A DNA stretch of 64,000 nucleotides. It comes from an uncultured Bacteroidia bacterium (GTDB lineage: Bacteria; Bacteroidota; Bacteroidia; Bacteroidales; UBA932). Both the position numbers and the translations under genes were made by a program. Positions 7,803 through 15,591 of the stretch are shown here, one piece after another. Every line of letters starts with the position of its first letter. Position 1 is the stretch's first letter. The notes under the pieces are model-generated. The model was not told where the DNA came from and did not search any database. It saw only the letters and a list, made by a program, of their open reading frames with translations. The stretch is taken from positions 124,001 through 188,000 of the forward strand of contig CACZZZ010000009.1 in NCBI GenBank assembly GCA_902785825.1, written 5' to 3'.

Positions 7803-8618
7803 ATGAACAGCATCAGAAAAACCGTCTTAGCAGCTTTGGCCCTGGCGTTGATCTCAACCGGTCTGAACGCCCAGGAGAACCCCATAGCCCAGATATCAAA
7901 AAATCCGGGATGGTGCTCGATTTTCCACAAATGGGGCTTCATCGGAGACTCCCTCTGCAGTGGAGAGCATGAATACACCAGGGCTGACGGAAAGAAAGGG
8001 TGGAATGACAATTATGAATATTCATGGGGCCAGAGGATGGTGGCAGCGATCGGCGGAGCAGAGGGGGAGAACTATTCCCAGGGCGGAGAGACAGCCAAGG
8101 GTTGGATCGACCATTTCTGGAACTATCCCCTGAACCGAAATGCGGACGTTGACGCCAAAGCGAGACCGAAACAGGTCTATATCATAGCGTTAGGCGAGAA
8201 TGACGCCAATGTCAAGGCAGAACCGGGGGATCCGCTGACCGACATCAACCGGGAGGATTATAACCTCAACGCCGACACTTTCTCCGGAAACTACGGCGGG
8301 ATCATCCAGAGGGTCAAGAGCATCCAACCAGACGCCCGCTTCTTCGTGGTCACCATGCCTAAAAGCGACTCAAAGGCTAAGGCGGAGCTCAACAAACGAA
8401 TCCGTAAGATGCCGGAAATATTTGATAAAGTGTATCTTATCGACCTTGAGAAATACGCTCCTGACTACTGGGCGGAAGACTTCCGGTCTAGGTATTTCGT
8501 GCTGGGGCACATGAACGCGGCTGGTTACCAGTGGACGGCCTGGATGTTCATGACCTACATCGATTGGATCGTGGAGAACAACATCGAGGACTTCGCGGAC
8601 ATCGCGTTTGTACGATAA
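7803..8618 (+). CDS. Secreted SGNH/GDSL hydrolase
   Basis: This 271-residue protein has a signal peptide cleaved near STGLNA-Q. The SGNH blocks are visible: block I GFIGDSL with the nucleophile Ser near residue 48, an Asn-containing block III LGENDAN, and block V GHMNAAGY with the catalytic His. Such enzymes are esterases, often deacetylating xylan or pectin. A polysaccharide esterase role is inferred from the many glycosidases nearby, not from direct evidence. It stops about 70 bases before the chosen start of glyS. Confidence 0.8.
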   Translation: MNSIRKTVLAALALALISTGLNAQENPIAQISKNPGWCSIFHKWGFIGDSLCSGEHEYTRADGKKGWNDNYEYSWGQRMVAAIGGAEGENYSQGGETAKGWIDHFWNYPLNRNADVDAKARPKQVYIIALGENDANVKAEPGDPLTDINREDYNLNADTFSGNYGGIIQRVKSIQPDARFFVVTMPKSDSKAKAELNKRIRKMPEIFDKVYLIDLEKYAPDYWAEDFRSRYFVLGHMNAAGYQWTAWMFMTYIDWIVENNIEDFADIAFVR

Positions 8619-8645
8619 AAGAATGGCGGTTTCCCTTGAAATGCT

Positions 8646-8653
8646 TAATTTCG
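8646..8653 (+). promoter_or_regulatory. -7 element upstream of glyS
   Basis: TAATTTCG lies about 35 bases before the ATG at 8689 and resembles TAnnTTTG. It supports the 8689 start, because the longer frame from 8608 would begin upstream of this promoter. Confidence 0.35.
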
Positions 8654-8688
8654 CGGGCGGAAAAAACGAAAAACAAAAAATATCTGAA

Positions 8689-10227
8689 ATGACACAAGAC
8701 GAACTCTTCAAGGTGCTGGTGGCGCATTGCAAGGAATACGGATTCATATTCCCCTCCAGTGAGATTTATGATGGACTGGCCGCCGTCTATGATTATGGCC
8801 AGATGGGCGTTGAACTCAAGAACAACATCAAGCGTTATTGGTGGGAGGCGATGACCCGCCTCAACGAGAATGTCGTGGGAATAGATTCCTGCGTGTTCAT
8901 GCACCCTAAGACTTGGGTTGCCTCGGGCCATGTCGCCGCTTTCAACGACCCTCTGATCGACAACAAGGACTCGAAGAAGCGCTACCGCGCTGACAACCTG
9001 ATCGAGGACTATCTCAGCAAGATCGAGGAGAAGATCGAGAAGGAAGTGGCCAAGGGACGCAAGAAGTTCGGCGACGCCTTCAATGAGGAGCAGTTCAGGG
9101 CCACCAATCCCAATGTCCTCCGCGAGAAGAAGAAATACGACGAGGTACACGAGCGCTACAAGGCCGCCGAGGACGCCAACGACCTCAAGGCCTACCGCGA
9201 CATCATCATCGACTGCGGCATCGTCTGCCCCATCTCCGGTACCGCCAACTGGACCGAGGTCAGGCAGTTCAACCTGATGTTCAGCACCCAGGGATCCACG
9301 ACAGGTAATTCAGACGATGTCCTTTACCTCCGTCCTGAGACCGCCCAGGGAATATTCGTGGAGTACCTCAACGTCCAGAAGACCGGCCGTATGAAGATTC
9401 CTTTCGGTATCGCCCAGATCGGTAAGGCTTTCCGTAATGAGATCGTGGCCAGGCAGTTCATCTTCCGCATGAAGGAGTTCGAGCAGATGGAGATGGAGTT
9501 CTTCTGCCGTCCCGGAACCGAGATGGAGTGGTTCGCCAAATGGAAGGAGAACCGCATGAAGTGGCATGTCAACCTCGGTATGGGCGCGGAGAACTACCGC
9601 TTCCACGACCACGAGAAGCTGGCTCACTACGCCAACGCTGCCACCGACATCGAGTTCAACTTCCCCTTCGGCTTCAAGGAGCTTGAAGGCATCCACTCAA
9701 GGACAGACTTCGATCTCGGGAACCATCAGAAAATCAGCGGGAAGAAGATCCAATACTTCGACCCGGAGACCGGTGAGAGCTATGTTCCTTACTGCGTGGA
9801 GACCTCGATCGGAGTGGACCGTATGTTCCTCGCCGTCCTGAGCCATTCTTACAAAGTGGAGCAGTTGGAAGGTGGTGAGACCCGCGTGGTCCTAAGCATT
9901 CCCGCCCCGCTCGCCCCTGTCAAGGTGGCTATCCTTCCCCTTGTCAAGAAGGATGGTCTGCCGGAGAAGGCACAGGAGGTCGTGGATCTTCTCAAGTACG
10001 ACTTCGCCTACCAGTATGACGAGAAGGACTCCATCGGCAAGCGTTATCGCCGTCAGGATGCCATCGGAACTCCGTTCTGCGTCACTATTGACAACGACAC
10101 GATGAACGACAACACTGTCACCGTCCGTGACCGCGACTCAATGGAACAGGTAAGGGTCCCTATCAGCGAGCTCCATGAGATGATAAACAAGAAGGTCAAC
10201 ATGGCCAACCTCCTCAGGAACCTTTAA
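8689..10227 (+). CDS. glyS: Glycyl-tRNA synthetase, homodimeric class II type
   Basis: The enzyme charges tRNA-Gly with glycine using ATP in the cytoplasm. From the ATG at 8689 it has 512 residues, normal for the alpha2-type enzyme of Bacteroidota. Class II motifs are present: IAQIGKAFRNEI (motif 2 region), TSIGVDRMFLAVL (motif 3), and an anticodon-binding domain at the C-terminus (VKVAILPLVKKDG onward). The open frame extends back to 8608, but that would overlap the SGNH gene and lie upstream of the -7-like box, and family members begin near TQDELFK. Only 4 bases separate its stop from the DUF1080 lipoprotein gene. Confidence 0.95.
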   Translation: MTQDELFKVLVAHCKEYGFIFPSSEIYDGLAAVYDYGQMGVELKNNIKRYWWEAMTRLNENVVGIDSCVFMHPKTWVASGHVAAFNDPLIDNKDSKKRYRADNLIEDYLSKIEEKIEKEVAKGRKKFGDAFNEEQFRATNPNVLREKKKYDEVHERYKAAEDANDLKAYRDIIIDCGIVCPISGTANWTEVRQFNLMFSTQGSTTGNSDDVLYLRPETAQGIFVEYLNVQKTGRMKIPFGIAQIGKAFRNEIVARQFIFRMKEFEQMEMEFFCRPGTEMEWFAKWKENRMKWHVNLGMGAENYRFHDHEKLAHYANAATDIEFNFPFGFKELEGIHSRTDFDLGNHQKISGKKIQYFDPETGESYVPYCVETSIGVDRMFLAVLSHSYKVEQLEGGETRVVLSIPAPLAPVKVAILPLVKKDGLPEKAQEVVDLLKYDFAYQYDEKDSIGKRYRRQDAIGTPFCVTIDNDTMNDNTVTVRDRDSMEQVRVPISELHEMINKKVNMANLLRNL

Positions 10228-10231
10228 TTTT

Positions 10232-10852
10232 ATGAATATCAAGCATTTCTTGGCCGCACTTTGCGCTGCGGCCTTTTTTGTTTCCTGCGCCGGGGAAAAA
10301 ACCACGGTTTTGTTTAACGGAAAAGATCTTTCCGGCTGGAAGGTCGTGCTTAAATCCGTTGAGGGTGAAACCTTTAATGGCGAGACCTTCTCTGTCCGCG
10401 ACAGCGTGCTCCATGTGACCGGAAAGCCGTTCGGCTATCTCCGCACAGAGAAAAAATATTCCGACTACCGCCTCCATCTCGAATGGAGATGGGCCGGTGC
10501 GGAAGCTGTTGACGGCGGTGTCTTCAACCGTCTGCAGGACGGGGATAAGGTCTGGCCGCTCGGTGTCCAGCTTCAGATGACTCCCAAGGACATGGGAGTC
10601 TTGATGGGAGGAATCAAGATAGAGGGGCTGGAAGGGCCTTTCTACAAGAAAGACCGCATCGTCGAAGAAAGCGCGGAACTACCTGTAGGAGAATGGAATG
10701 AGATGGAATTTCTCTGCAAGGGCGGATCAATCAAAGTCTGGCTGAACGGCGTACTTGTAAATGAGGCTGTCTGCGACGCTCTCGACGGCTACATCGCCAT
10801 CCAGTCCGAAGGCGGCCCCATGGACTTCAGGAATATATTCCTGTCATTCTGA
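10232..10852 (+). CDS. DUF1080 / 3-keto-disaccharide hydrolase-like lipoprotein
   Basis: The 206-residue protein begins with a lipoprotein signal (FFVSC, Cys near residue 19). It matches the DUF1080 beta-jelly-roll family: LFNGKDLSGWK near residues 27-37, a long WRWAG region, and WNEMEFLCKGGSIKVWLNGV towards the C-terminus. Some members hydrolyse 3-keto-glycosides formed from plant glucosides; others have unknown function. It is probably co-transcribed with glyS. Its stop codon lies inside a dispersed palindromic repeat (10843-10868), so the repeat has supplied the gene's end. Confidence 0.8.
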   Translation: MNIKHFLAALCAAAFFVSCAGEKTTVLFNGKDLSGWKVVLKSVEGETFNGETFSVRDSVLHVTGKPFGYLRTEKKYSDYRLHLEWRWAGAEAVDGGVFNRLQDGDKVWPLGVQLQMTPKDMGVLMGGIKIEGLEGPFYKKDRIVEESAELPVGEWNEMEFLCKGGSIKVWLNGVLVNEAVCDALDGYIAIQSEGGPMDFRNIFLSF

Positions 10853-10868
10853 GCAAAGCGAAGAATCT
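10843..10868. repeat. Dispersed palindromic repeat between convergent genes
   Basis: GTCATTCTGAGCAAAGCGA followed by AGAATCT is the same unit as the copy at 63795-63820 (GTCATCCTGAGCGAAGCGA then AGGATCT). It contains the TGA stop of the DUF1080 gene and touches the stop of the convergent GH gene at 10867. Confidence 0.65.
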
Positions 10869-11883
10869 ATTCAAACCTCACTTTGCAGACGGAGAGGTAG
10901 TAGGTGGCGTTGAGGGATTCCTTGCCCTGGTAGAATAGGTACACCTGGCCGTCGTCATCCTGGAATACTCCGGGGTGACCGCTCTCGAAAGCGTTCCACG
11001 CACCCTCAGGGCCGTGCCTGAAGAACAATCCGTCCGGAGCTATCCTCTCGTAGTGGTACCCGTCAGTCGAGGTGGCCAGACCGATCTGCTGGCCCTCGTG
11101 ATTATATGCCCCGGCGTAGAACATGTACCAGACACCTTTGTGTTTCACCACCGTAGGAGCCTCGGTGCAGCTCATTTCCCAGGGATATTCAGGCTTCATC
11201 AAAGGCCCATCGACAGAAAGCAGGGTCCATTTATCCGGTCCATAATCACTTCCGTAAGGAGCCTCGGCCATTCCCATGATCTGGTAAGTCGCAGTAGTGT
11301 CCCTGGTCGCGAATAGGAGAACCAACTTATCCTTCACCTTGTAAACCTCCGCATCGATAGAGCGCTTGATCGACCATTTCGTCTCCGGGACTATGATCGG
11401 CCTGTCGCAGGTGTTGGTGAAGGTGATTCCGTCCTCGCTCGTGGCATGCCAGATATTGGCGATCCCGTTTGTCTCTTCCCAGGCCATCTGGTAGAACATG
11501 TGGATCTTGCCGTCAAGCTTGCGGACACAAGGGGCCACGGCACCGTGGAGAGGGTTGCCCTTGGTGTCCCTAAGATCCAGATCCCCAACTCTTTCCCAAT
11601 TCACCAAGTCAGTGCTGCGGGCTATAGCGGCGTGCCAGTCATTGAACTTCGGTGGCTTGCTGTTGTCTTGCGGAGCGGGATCGAAGGGCATCAGGGAGTA
11701 GTACATGAAATAACCATCCCCGTGATGAATGACGGTGGGATCCTTAGCGAAAGGATATTCCTGAACCTTGGAATTGTCACCATATCGCATCGGCAGTGGT
11801 TCCAGAACCACTTTCATCGGTTTGGGAGCGCAGGCCGAAAGGCAAACCGCCGTCGCCAGCGCGAAAAGTGAAAAGGCTCTCAT
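10867..11883 (-). CDS. Five-bladed beta-propeller glycoside hydrolase-like lipoprotein (GH43/GH117-like)
   Basis: This protein has about 338 residues and a lipobox (LSAC). The fold signature is a five-bladed propeller of clan GH-F type: KDPTVIHHGDGYFMYYS at blade 1, SIDAEVYKVKDKLVLLFA, CTEAPTVVKHKGVWYMFYAG and FESGHPGVFQDDDGQVYLFYQG. The acidic residues in KDP, SIDAE and CTEAP could be the catalytic trio. The substrate cannot be named; related enzymes cleave arabinofuranosides, xylosides or galactosides. A TTG codon at 11889 is in frame, but ATG at 11883 fits the signal peptide better. Only 6 bases separate it from the upstream GH43, so they form an operon. Confidence 0.72.
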   Translation of the reverse strand: MRAFSLFALATAVCLSACAPKPMKVVLEPLPMRYGDNSKVQEYPFAKDPTVIHHGDGYFMYYSLMPFDPAPQDNSKPPKFNDWHAAIARSTDLVNWERVGDLDLRDTKGNPLHGAVAPCVRKLDGKIHMFYQMAWEETNGIANIWHATSEDGITFTNTCDRPIIVPETKWSIKRSIDAEVYKVKDKLVLLFATRDTTATYQIMGMAEAPYGSDYGPDKWTLLSVDGPLMKPEYPWEMSCTEAPTVVKHKGVWYMFYAGAYNHEGQQIGLATSTDGYHYERIAPDGLFFRHGPEGAWNAFESGHPGVFQDDDGQVYLFYQGKESLNATYYLSVCKVRFE

Positions 11884-11889
11884 CGTCAA

Positions 11890-13404
11890 TTATTTTTCCT
11901 GATAATCAAAATATTCGAAACTGGCCTGGCCGCCTTCGGCGAAGAGCCCGAGCATCACTCCCGTAAAACCTCCGACCACTTCGGAGCTCAGCAGGGATGT
12001 CTCAAATTCCCCGAGAGACTTTCCTCCGGCGAAGAACTCATACCTGTTGCCATCTTTGGATTCCACTTTGAGGACAGTCTCCTTTCCCTTGACCGGAACC
12101 TCACCGAGAATGGTGTCAATAGATTTCAGCCTGAACCTCAAAACAGCCTTGCCACCACTGACCTCAATTGCGGCGAAGCCATTATAGTCCTGATAAACAA
12201 CCAGTCCGGCCTTTCCGGAACGGGAATCAAGACGGACCTTGGTCTCGGCCACAATCCCCGGACTCTCCTGACGGACTCCGACGAATGTCGGATGGTCACG
12301 ATCGTCAAGAGGTTTGGCTCCCGCAAGGATAAGACGACCCTTATCCATCTTGTAACGAGACATTTCCGGATTCTGGATATAAACCCACTCCGGGCCCAGG
12401 GGAGAGTCAAACTCCTGCCTCCACGCCTTCTTTTCCGGAGTCTTGGCAGTCCAGCTGGCGGGAACCTCCATAACCGCTTCTATCGGAGCCCCGTCGTTGA
12501 TCACGGGCCACCCGGCTACCCAGGTCACAGGAGCGATAAACGTCTCGCGGCCAAGATGATGGAAATCCCCTCCGAAACGCCTGAAACCAAGGAAAACTAC
12601 CCACCAGGATCCGTCGGGAGCTTGTACGAAGTCCCCGTGACCGGTTCCCTGAATCTGATGTCCCTGGGAAACCTGACGGAATTGTGTAAGGATAGGATTG
12701 ACGGGATTGGACTCGTAAGGACCCCAGATGTCACGGCTGCGTGCGACTGTGAGGCCGTGCCCCATCTCTGTACCACCCTCGGAAATCAGCAGATAGTACC
12801 ATCCGTCTTTCTTGTAAATATGCGGTCCCTCGGCATAGCGTCCGCCTGTTCCGTACCACAGTACTTTGCTCTCTGTCAACTGTTTCCCAGTCACAGGATC
12901 AATCTCGCAAAGCACGATCCCATTAGGATTGGAGACCATGTAGCACTTGCCGTCCTCAAAGAGGAAAGAGGGGTCAATTCCTCCCTGCTTCAAATAGACA
13001 GGCTCTGACCATGGTCCTTTCGGATCCTTTGCGGTCACAAAGAAATTGCCTCCCGTGGTGACATTCGTGGTGACCATGTAATATGTCCCCTCATTATAGC
13101 GGATCGTGGTGGCGAAGATTCCGCCGGACGAATTCGAGTTCATAAGGGGAAGCTGGCTCTCCCGGTCAAGGACATTGCCGATCAATTCCCAGTTGACCAG
13201 ATCTGTCGAATGGTAAATCGGCACCCCGGGGAAATACTGGAAAGAGGAATTAACTATGTAATAATCGTTTCCGACCCGGCAGATGGAAGGGTCCGGATGA
13301 TACCCGGGAATAATAGGGTTGTGAATCTCAAGGTTGCCGCTTTGGGCAAACGAAAGCGCCAAAGAGAAAATGGCGATAAAGGCTGTGGTTATCAGACGTT
13401 TCAT
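11890..13404 (-). CDS. Secreted GH43 beta-xylosidase / alpha-L-arabinofuranosidase
   Basis: From the ATG at 13404 the protein has 504 residues and a signal peptide (SLALSFAQ). The GH43 catalytic triad is visible: Asp38 in HPDPS (general base), Asp144 in GGIDPS (pKa modulator) and Glu192 in YAEGPH (general acid). After about residue 310 comes a beta-sandwich domain of the GH43 C2 type. Family members release xylose or arabinose from xylan fragments outside the cytoplasm. The frame is open back to 13512, but that extension overlaps the promoter and start of the divergent gene and lacks a signal sequence. A minus-strand TACGTTTG at 13414-13407 lies two bases before the ATG. Confidence 0.85.
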   Translation of the reverse strand: MKRLITTAFIAIFSLALSFAQSGNLEIHNPIIPGYHPDPSICRVGNDYYIVNSSFQYFPGVPIYHSTDLVNWELIGNVLDRESQLPLMNSNSSGGIFATTIRYNEGTYYMVTTNVTTGGNFFVTAKDPKGPWSEPVYLKQGGIDPSFLFEDGKCYMVSNPNGIVLCEIDPVTGKQLTESKVLWYGTGGRYAEGPHIYKKDGWYYLLISEGGTEMGHGLTVARSRDIWGPYESNPVNPILTQFRQVSQGHQIQGTGHGDFVQAPDGSWWVVFLGFRRFGGDFHHLGRETFIAPVTWVAGWPVINDGAPIEAVMEVPASWTAKTPEKKAWRQEFDSPLGPEWVYIQNPEMSRYKMDKGRLILAGAKPLDDRDHPTFVGVRQESPGIVAETKVRLDSRSGKAGLVVYQDYNGFAAIEVSGGKAVLRFRLKSIDTILGEVPVKGKETVLKVESKDGNRYEFFAGGKSLGEFETSLLSSEVVGGFTGVMLGLFAEGGQASFEYFDYQEK

Positions 13405-13432
13405 AACAAACGTAAAGTTAACATTATTTTCA

Positions 13433-13440
13433 TAAATTTG
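13433..13440 (+). promoter_or_regulatory. -7 element of the 708-residue lipoprotein gene
   Basis: TAAATTTG exactly matches the Bacteroidota -7 consensus TAnnTTTG. It lies 24 bases before the ATG at 13465. No TTTG is seen at -33 spacing. Confidence 0.4.
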
Positions 13441-13464
13441 CTTGATATAAAAGGTTGTGCATCC

Positions 13465-15591
13465 ATGAAAAGACATTTGACCGCCGCCATCCTTGTGATC
13501 CTGGCGCTTCACGGTTGCGGCTCACCCCGCCCGGACATCCCCAAAACCACTTTTCAGACGAACGCCGCGTGGAAACCCGTAACGGACATCAGGGCCGATG
13601 CCGTGATGGTCTATGGGACTGGTCCCGCCAAAGGCGCTGGGGGAAATGTGGAAGACCGGTTAAGCCGTTGGAAAGAAAAAGGTTACAGGACAGACTTCAT
13701 GACCGGAATAGCCTGGGGAGGCTATCAGGATTATTTCCTCGGACGTTGGGACGGACAACCTCACTGGGAAGACGGACAGGTCGATTCTCAAGGAGACACT
13801 ATCTGGCACGGAAAGAACGTTCCCTACATCGTCCCGAGCCGGAAGTATCTTGAATATTTCAAGGAGACTCAAATCAAGAGGATTATCGACGCCGGGGTTG
13901 ACGCCATTTACCTCGAGGAGCCCGAGTTCTGGGCGCGGGCAGGCTACAGTGACACTTTCAAGAAGGAATGGGAAGACTTCTACGGAACTCCGTGGATGCC
14001 GCAGGACAGTTCCCCGGAAGCCACTTATCTGTCCAACAAATTGAAGTACCATCTCTATTACAGAGCCTTGGAAGACGTGTTCACCTACGCCAAGGAATAT
14101 GGCAGGGAGAATGGCCGCGAGATAAAATGCTATGTGCCGACGCATTCGCTGGTGAACTATTCAATGTGGGAGATCGTCAGTCCGGAGGCCAGCCTGGCCC
14201 TTCTTCCTTGCGTCGATGGTTACATCGCCCAGGTTTGGACCGGAACATCCAGAACGCCAACATATTACAATGGGCGGATGGCCGAGAGGTTCTTCGAGAC
14301 AGCCTTCCTTGAATATGGCAGCATGGTCTCCATGACCGCCCCCACGGGACGTGATCTTTGGCTTCTCACGGACCCGATAGAAGATGGGGTTCGGGACTGG
14401 GAAGACTACCGGAAGGGCTATCAAGCCACCTTCACCGCCCAGCTTCTCTACCCGGAAGTCTCTGATTATGAAGTCATGCCATGGCCGGACAGAATCTACG
14501 AGAGACTGTACCCGGTGAGCGCCGGTTCTTCTGAGATGAGTCATATTCCGGCTCCTTACGCCACAATGATGGGAGTCATGGTGAACGCACTTCAGAATAT
14601 GCCTAAGAGCCCAGGAAAGGTTGAAGGCCCTAAGGGAATCTCAGTCTTGATGGGTAACTCATTGATGTTCCAGCGTTTCCCTAGTCATTGCGATTATGAG
14701 GATCCGCAATTGTCCGACTTCTTCGGGCTCTCCCTGCCTCTTCTGAAAGCGGGGATCCCTGTAGGAATAACCCACATTGAGAATATCCCTGGATCATTGA
14801 AGGATGTGTCGGTCCTGCTGATGACATATTCCAACATGAAGCCGCTGTCTCCGGACGCTCATGAGGCGCTCCGCGACTGGGTCAATGCGGGAGGAAAACT
14901 CATCTATTCCGGACGGGACGAGGATCCTTTCCAGAACGTGAGTGAATGGTGGAACCATGATGGACTATCCTACCAGGCCCCTTCCTGTCACCTTTTCGAG
15001 TTATTGGGTCTGGGAAAAGAACCGCAAGAGGGGCGATACAAAGTCGGGAAGGGAGAGGTGATGGTCTTAAGGGCCGATCCCAAAGAATTTGTGATGACTC
15101 CCGGCGGGGAAACCGCTGTGTTGAAGGCGGTTGAGGATCTCTATGGATCCCTTTCCAAAAAGAACTACCTGAGACTGGAGCGAGGACCATACCTGGTCGC
15201 GGCAGTGATGGATGAGACCCCGGACATGAGTCCTTTGAAGCTGGAAGGTAAATACATTGACCTCTATGACCCTTCACTGCCAGTACTGGACGGAGCCACC
15301 TTGCCTCCCGGCTCCAGGAAACTGCTTTACGACCTTGACAAACGCCCCGATGAGACGGCGATTCTTGCCGAGGCAGGAAGGTCAACCAACTTGCGTAGAA
15401 CCCGTAACAGCCTGTCCTACATCACGAAAGGACCGGCCGGAACCGTTAACCGAAGCAGGGTCTCCCTTCCCAGGAAACCTCAAAATGTCGAGGCGGAGGG
15501 AAGTTCCTGGACATGGGACGAGGACAGCCGGACCATACTCCTCGAGTTCAAGAACAATCCAGACGGCATCCCAGTCCTTATCAAATGGTGA
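13465..15591 (+). CDS. Unrecognised large lipoprotein, possible GH42-like glycosidase
   Basis: The 708-residue protein has a lipobox (LALHGC, Cys near residue 17). I do not recognise a defined family. The first 400 residues look like a TIM barrel, with DAIYLEEPEFW near residues 142-152 offering a candidate acidic residue and KCYVPTHSLVNY later. Residues about 430-520 resemble the amidotransferase-like trimerisation domain of GH42 enzymes (VSVLLMTYSNMKPLSPDAHE, WVNAGGKLIYSG). The C-terminus is a small beta domain. The start at 13465 is chosen because the longer frame from 13210 runs through the divergent GH43 gene and lacks a signal peptide. It overlaps the convergent GH95-like gene by 11 bases at the 3' end. 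Confidence 0.6.
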   Translation: MKRHLTAAILVILALHGCGSPRPDIPKTTFQTNAAWKPVTDIRADAVMVYGTGPAKGAGGNVEDRLSRWKEKGYRTDFMTGIAWGGYQDYFLGRWDGQPHWEDGQVDSQGDTIWHGKNVPYIVPSRKYLEYFKETQIKRIIDAGVDAIYLEEPEFWARAGYSDTFKKEWEDFYGTPWMPQDSSPEATYLSNKLKYHLYYRALEDVFTYAKEYGRENGREIKCYVPTHSLVNYSMWEIVSPEASLALLPCVDGYIAQVWTGTSRTPTYYNGRMAERFFETAFLEYGSMVSMTAPTGRDLWLLTDPIEDGVRDWEDYRKGYQATFTAQLLYPEVSDYEVMPWPDRIYERLYPVSAGSSEMSHIPAPYATMMGVMVNALQNMPKSPGKVEGPKGISVLMGNSLMFQRFPSHCDYEDPQLSDFFGLSLPLLKAGIPVGITHIENIPGSLKDVSVLLMTYSNMKPLSPDAHEALRDWVNAGGKLIYSGRDEDPFQNVSEWWNHDGLSYQAPSCHLFELLGLGKEPQEGRYKVGKGEVMVLRADPKEFVMTPGGETAVLKAVEDLYGSLSKKNYLRLERGPYLVAAVMDETPDMSPLKLEGKYIDLYDPSLPVLDGATLPPGSRKLLYDLDKRPDETAILAEAGRSTNLRRTRNSLSYITKGPAGTVNRSRVSLPRKPQNVEAEGSSWTWDEDSRTILLEFKNNPDGIPVLIKW

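Noticed and set aside
13210..13464. Upstream extension of the 708-residue lipoprotein
   Set aside because: It runs across the divergent GH43 start and its promoter, and removes the lipoprotein signal from the N-terminus.
13405..13512. Upstream extension of the GH43 gene
   Set aside because: It passes through the divergent promoter and the start of the neighbouring gene; the signal peptide begins at the Met at 13404.
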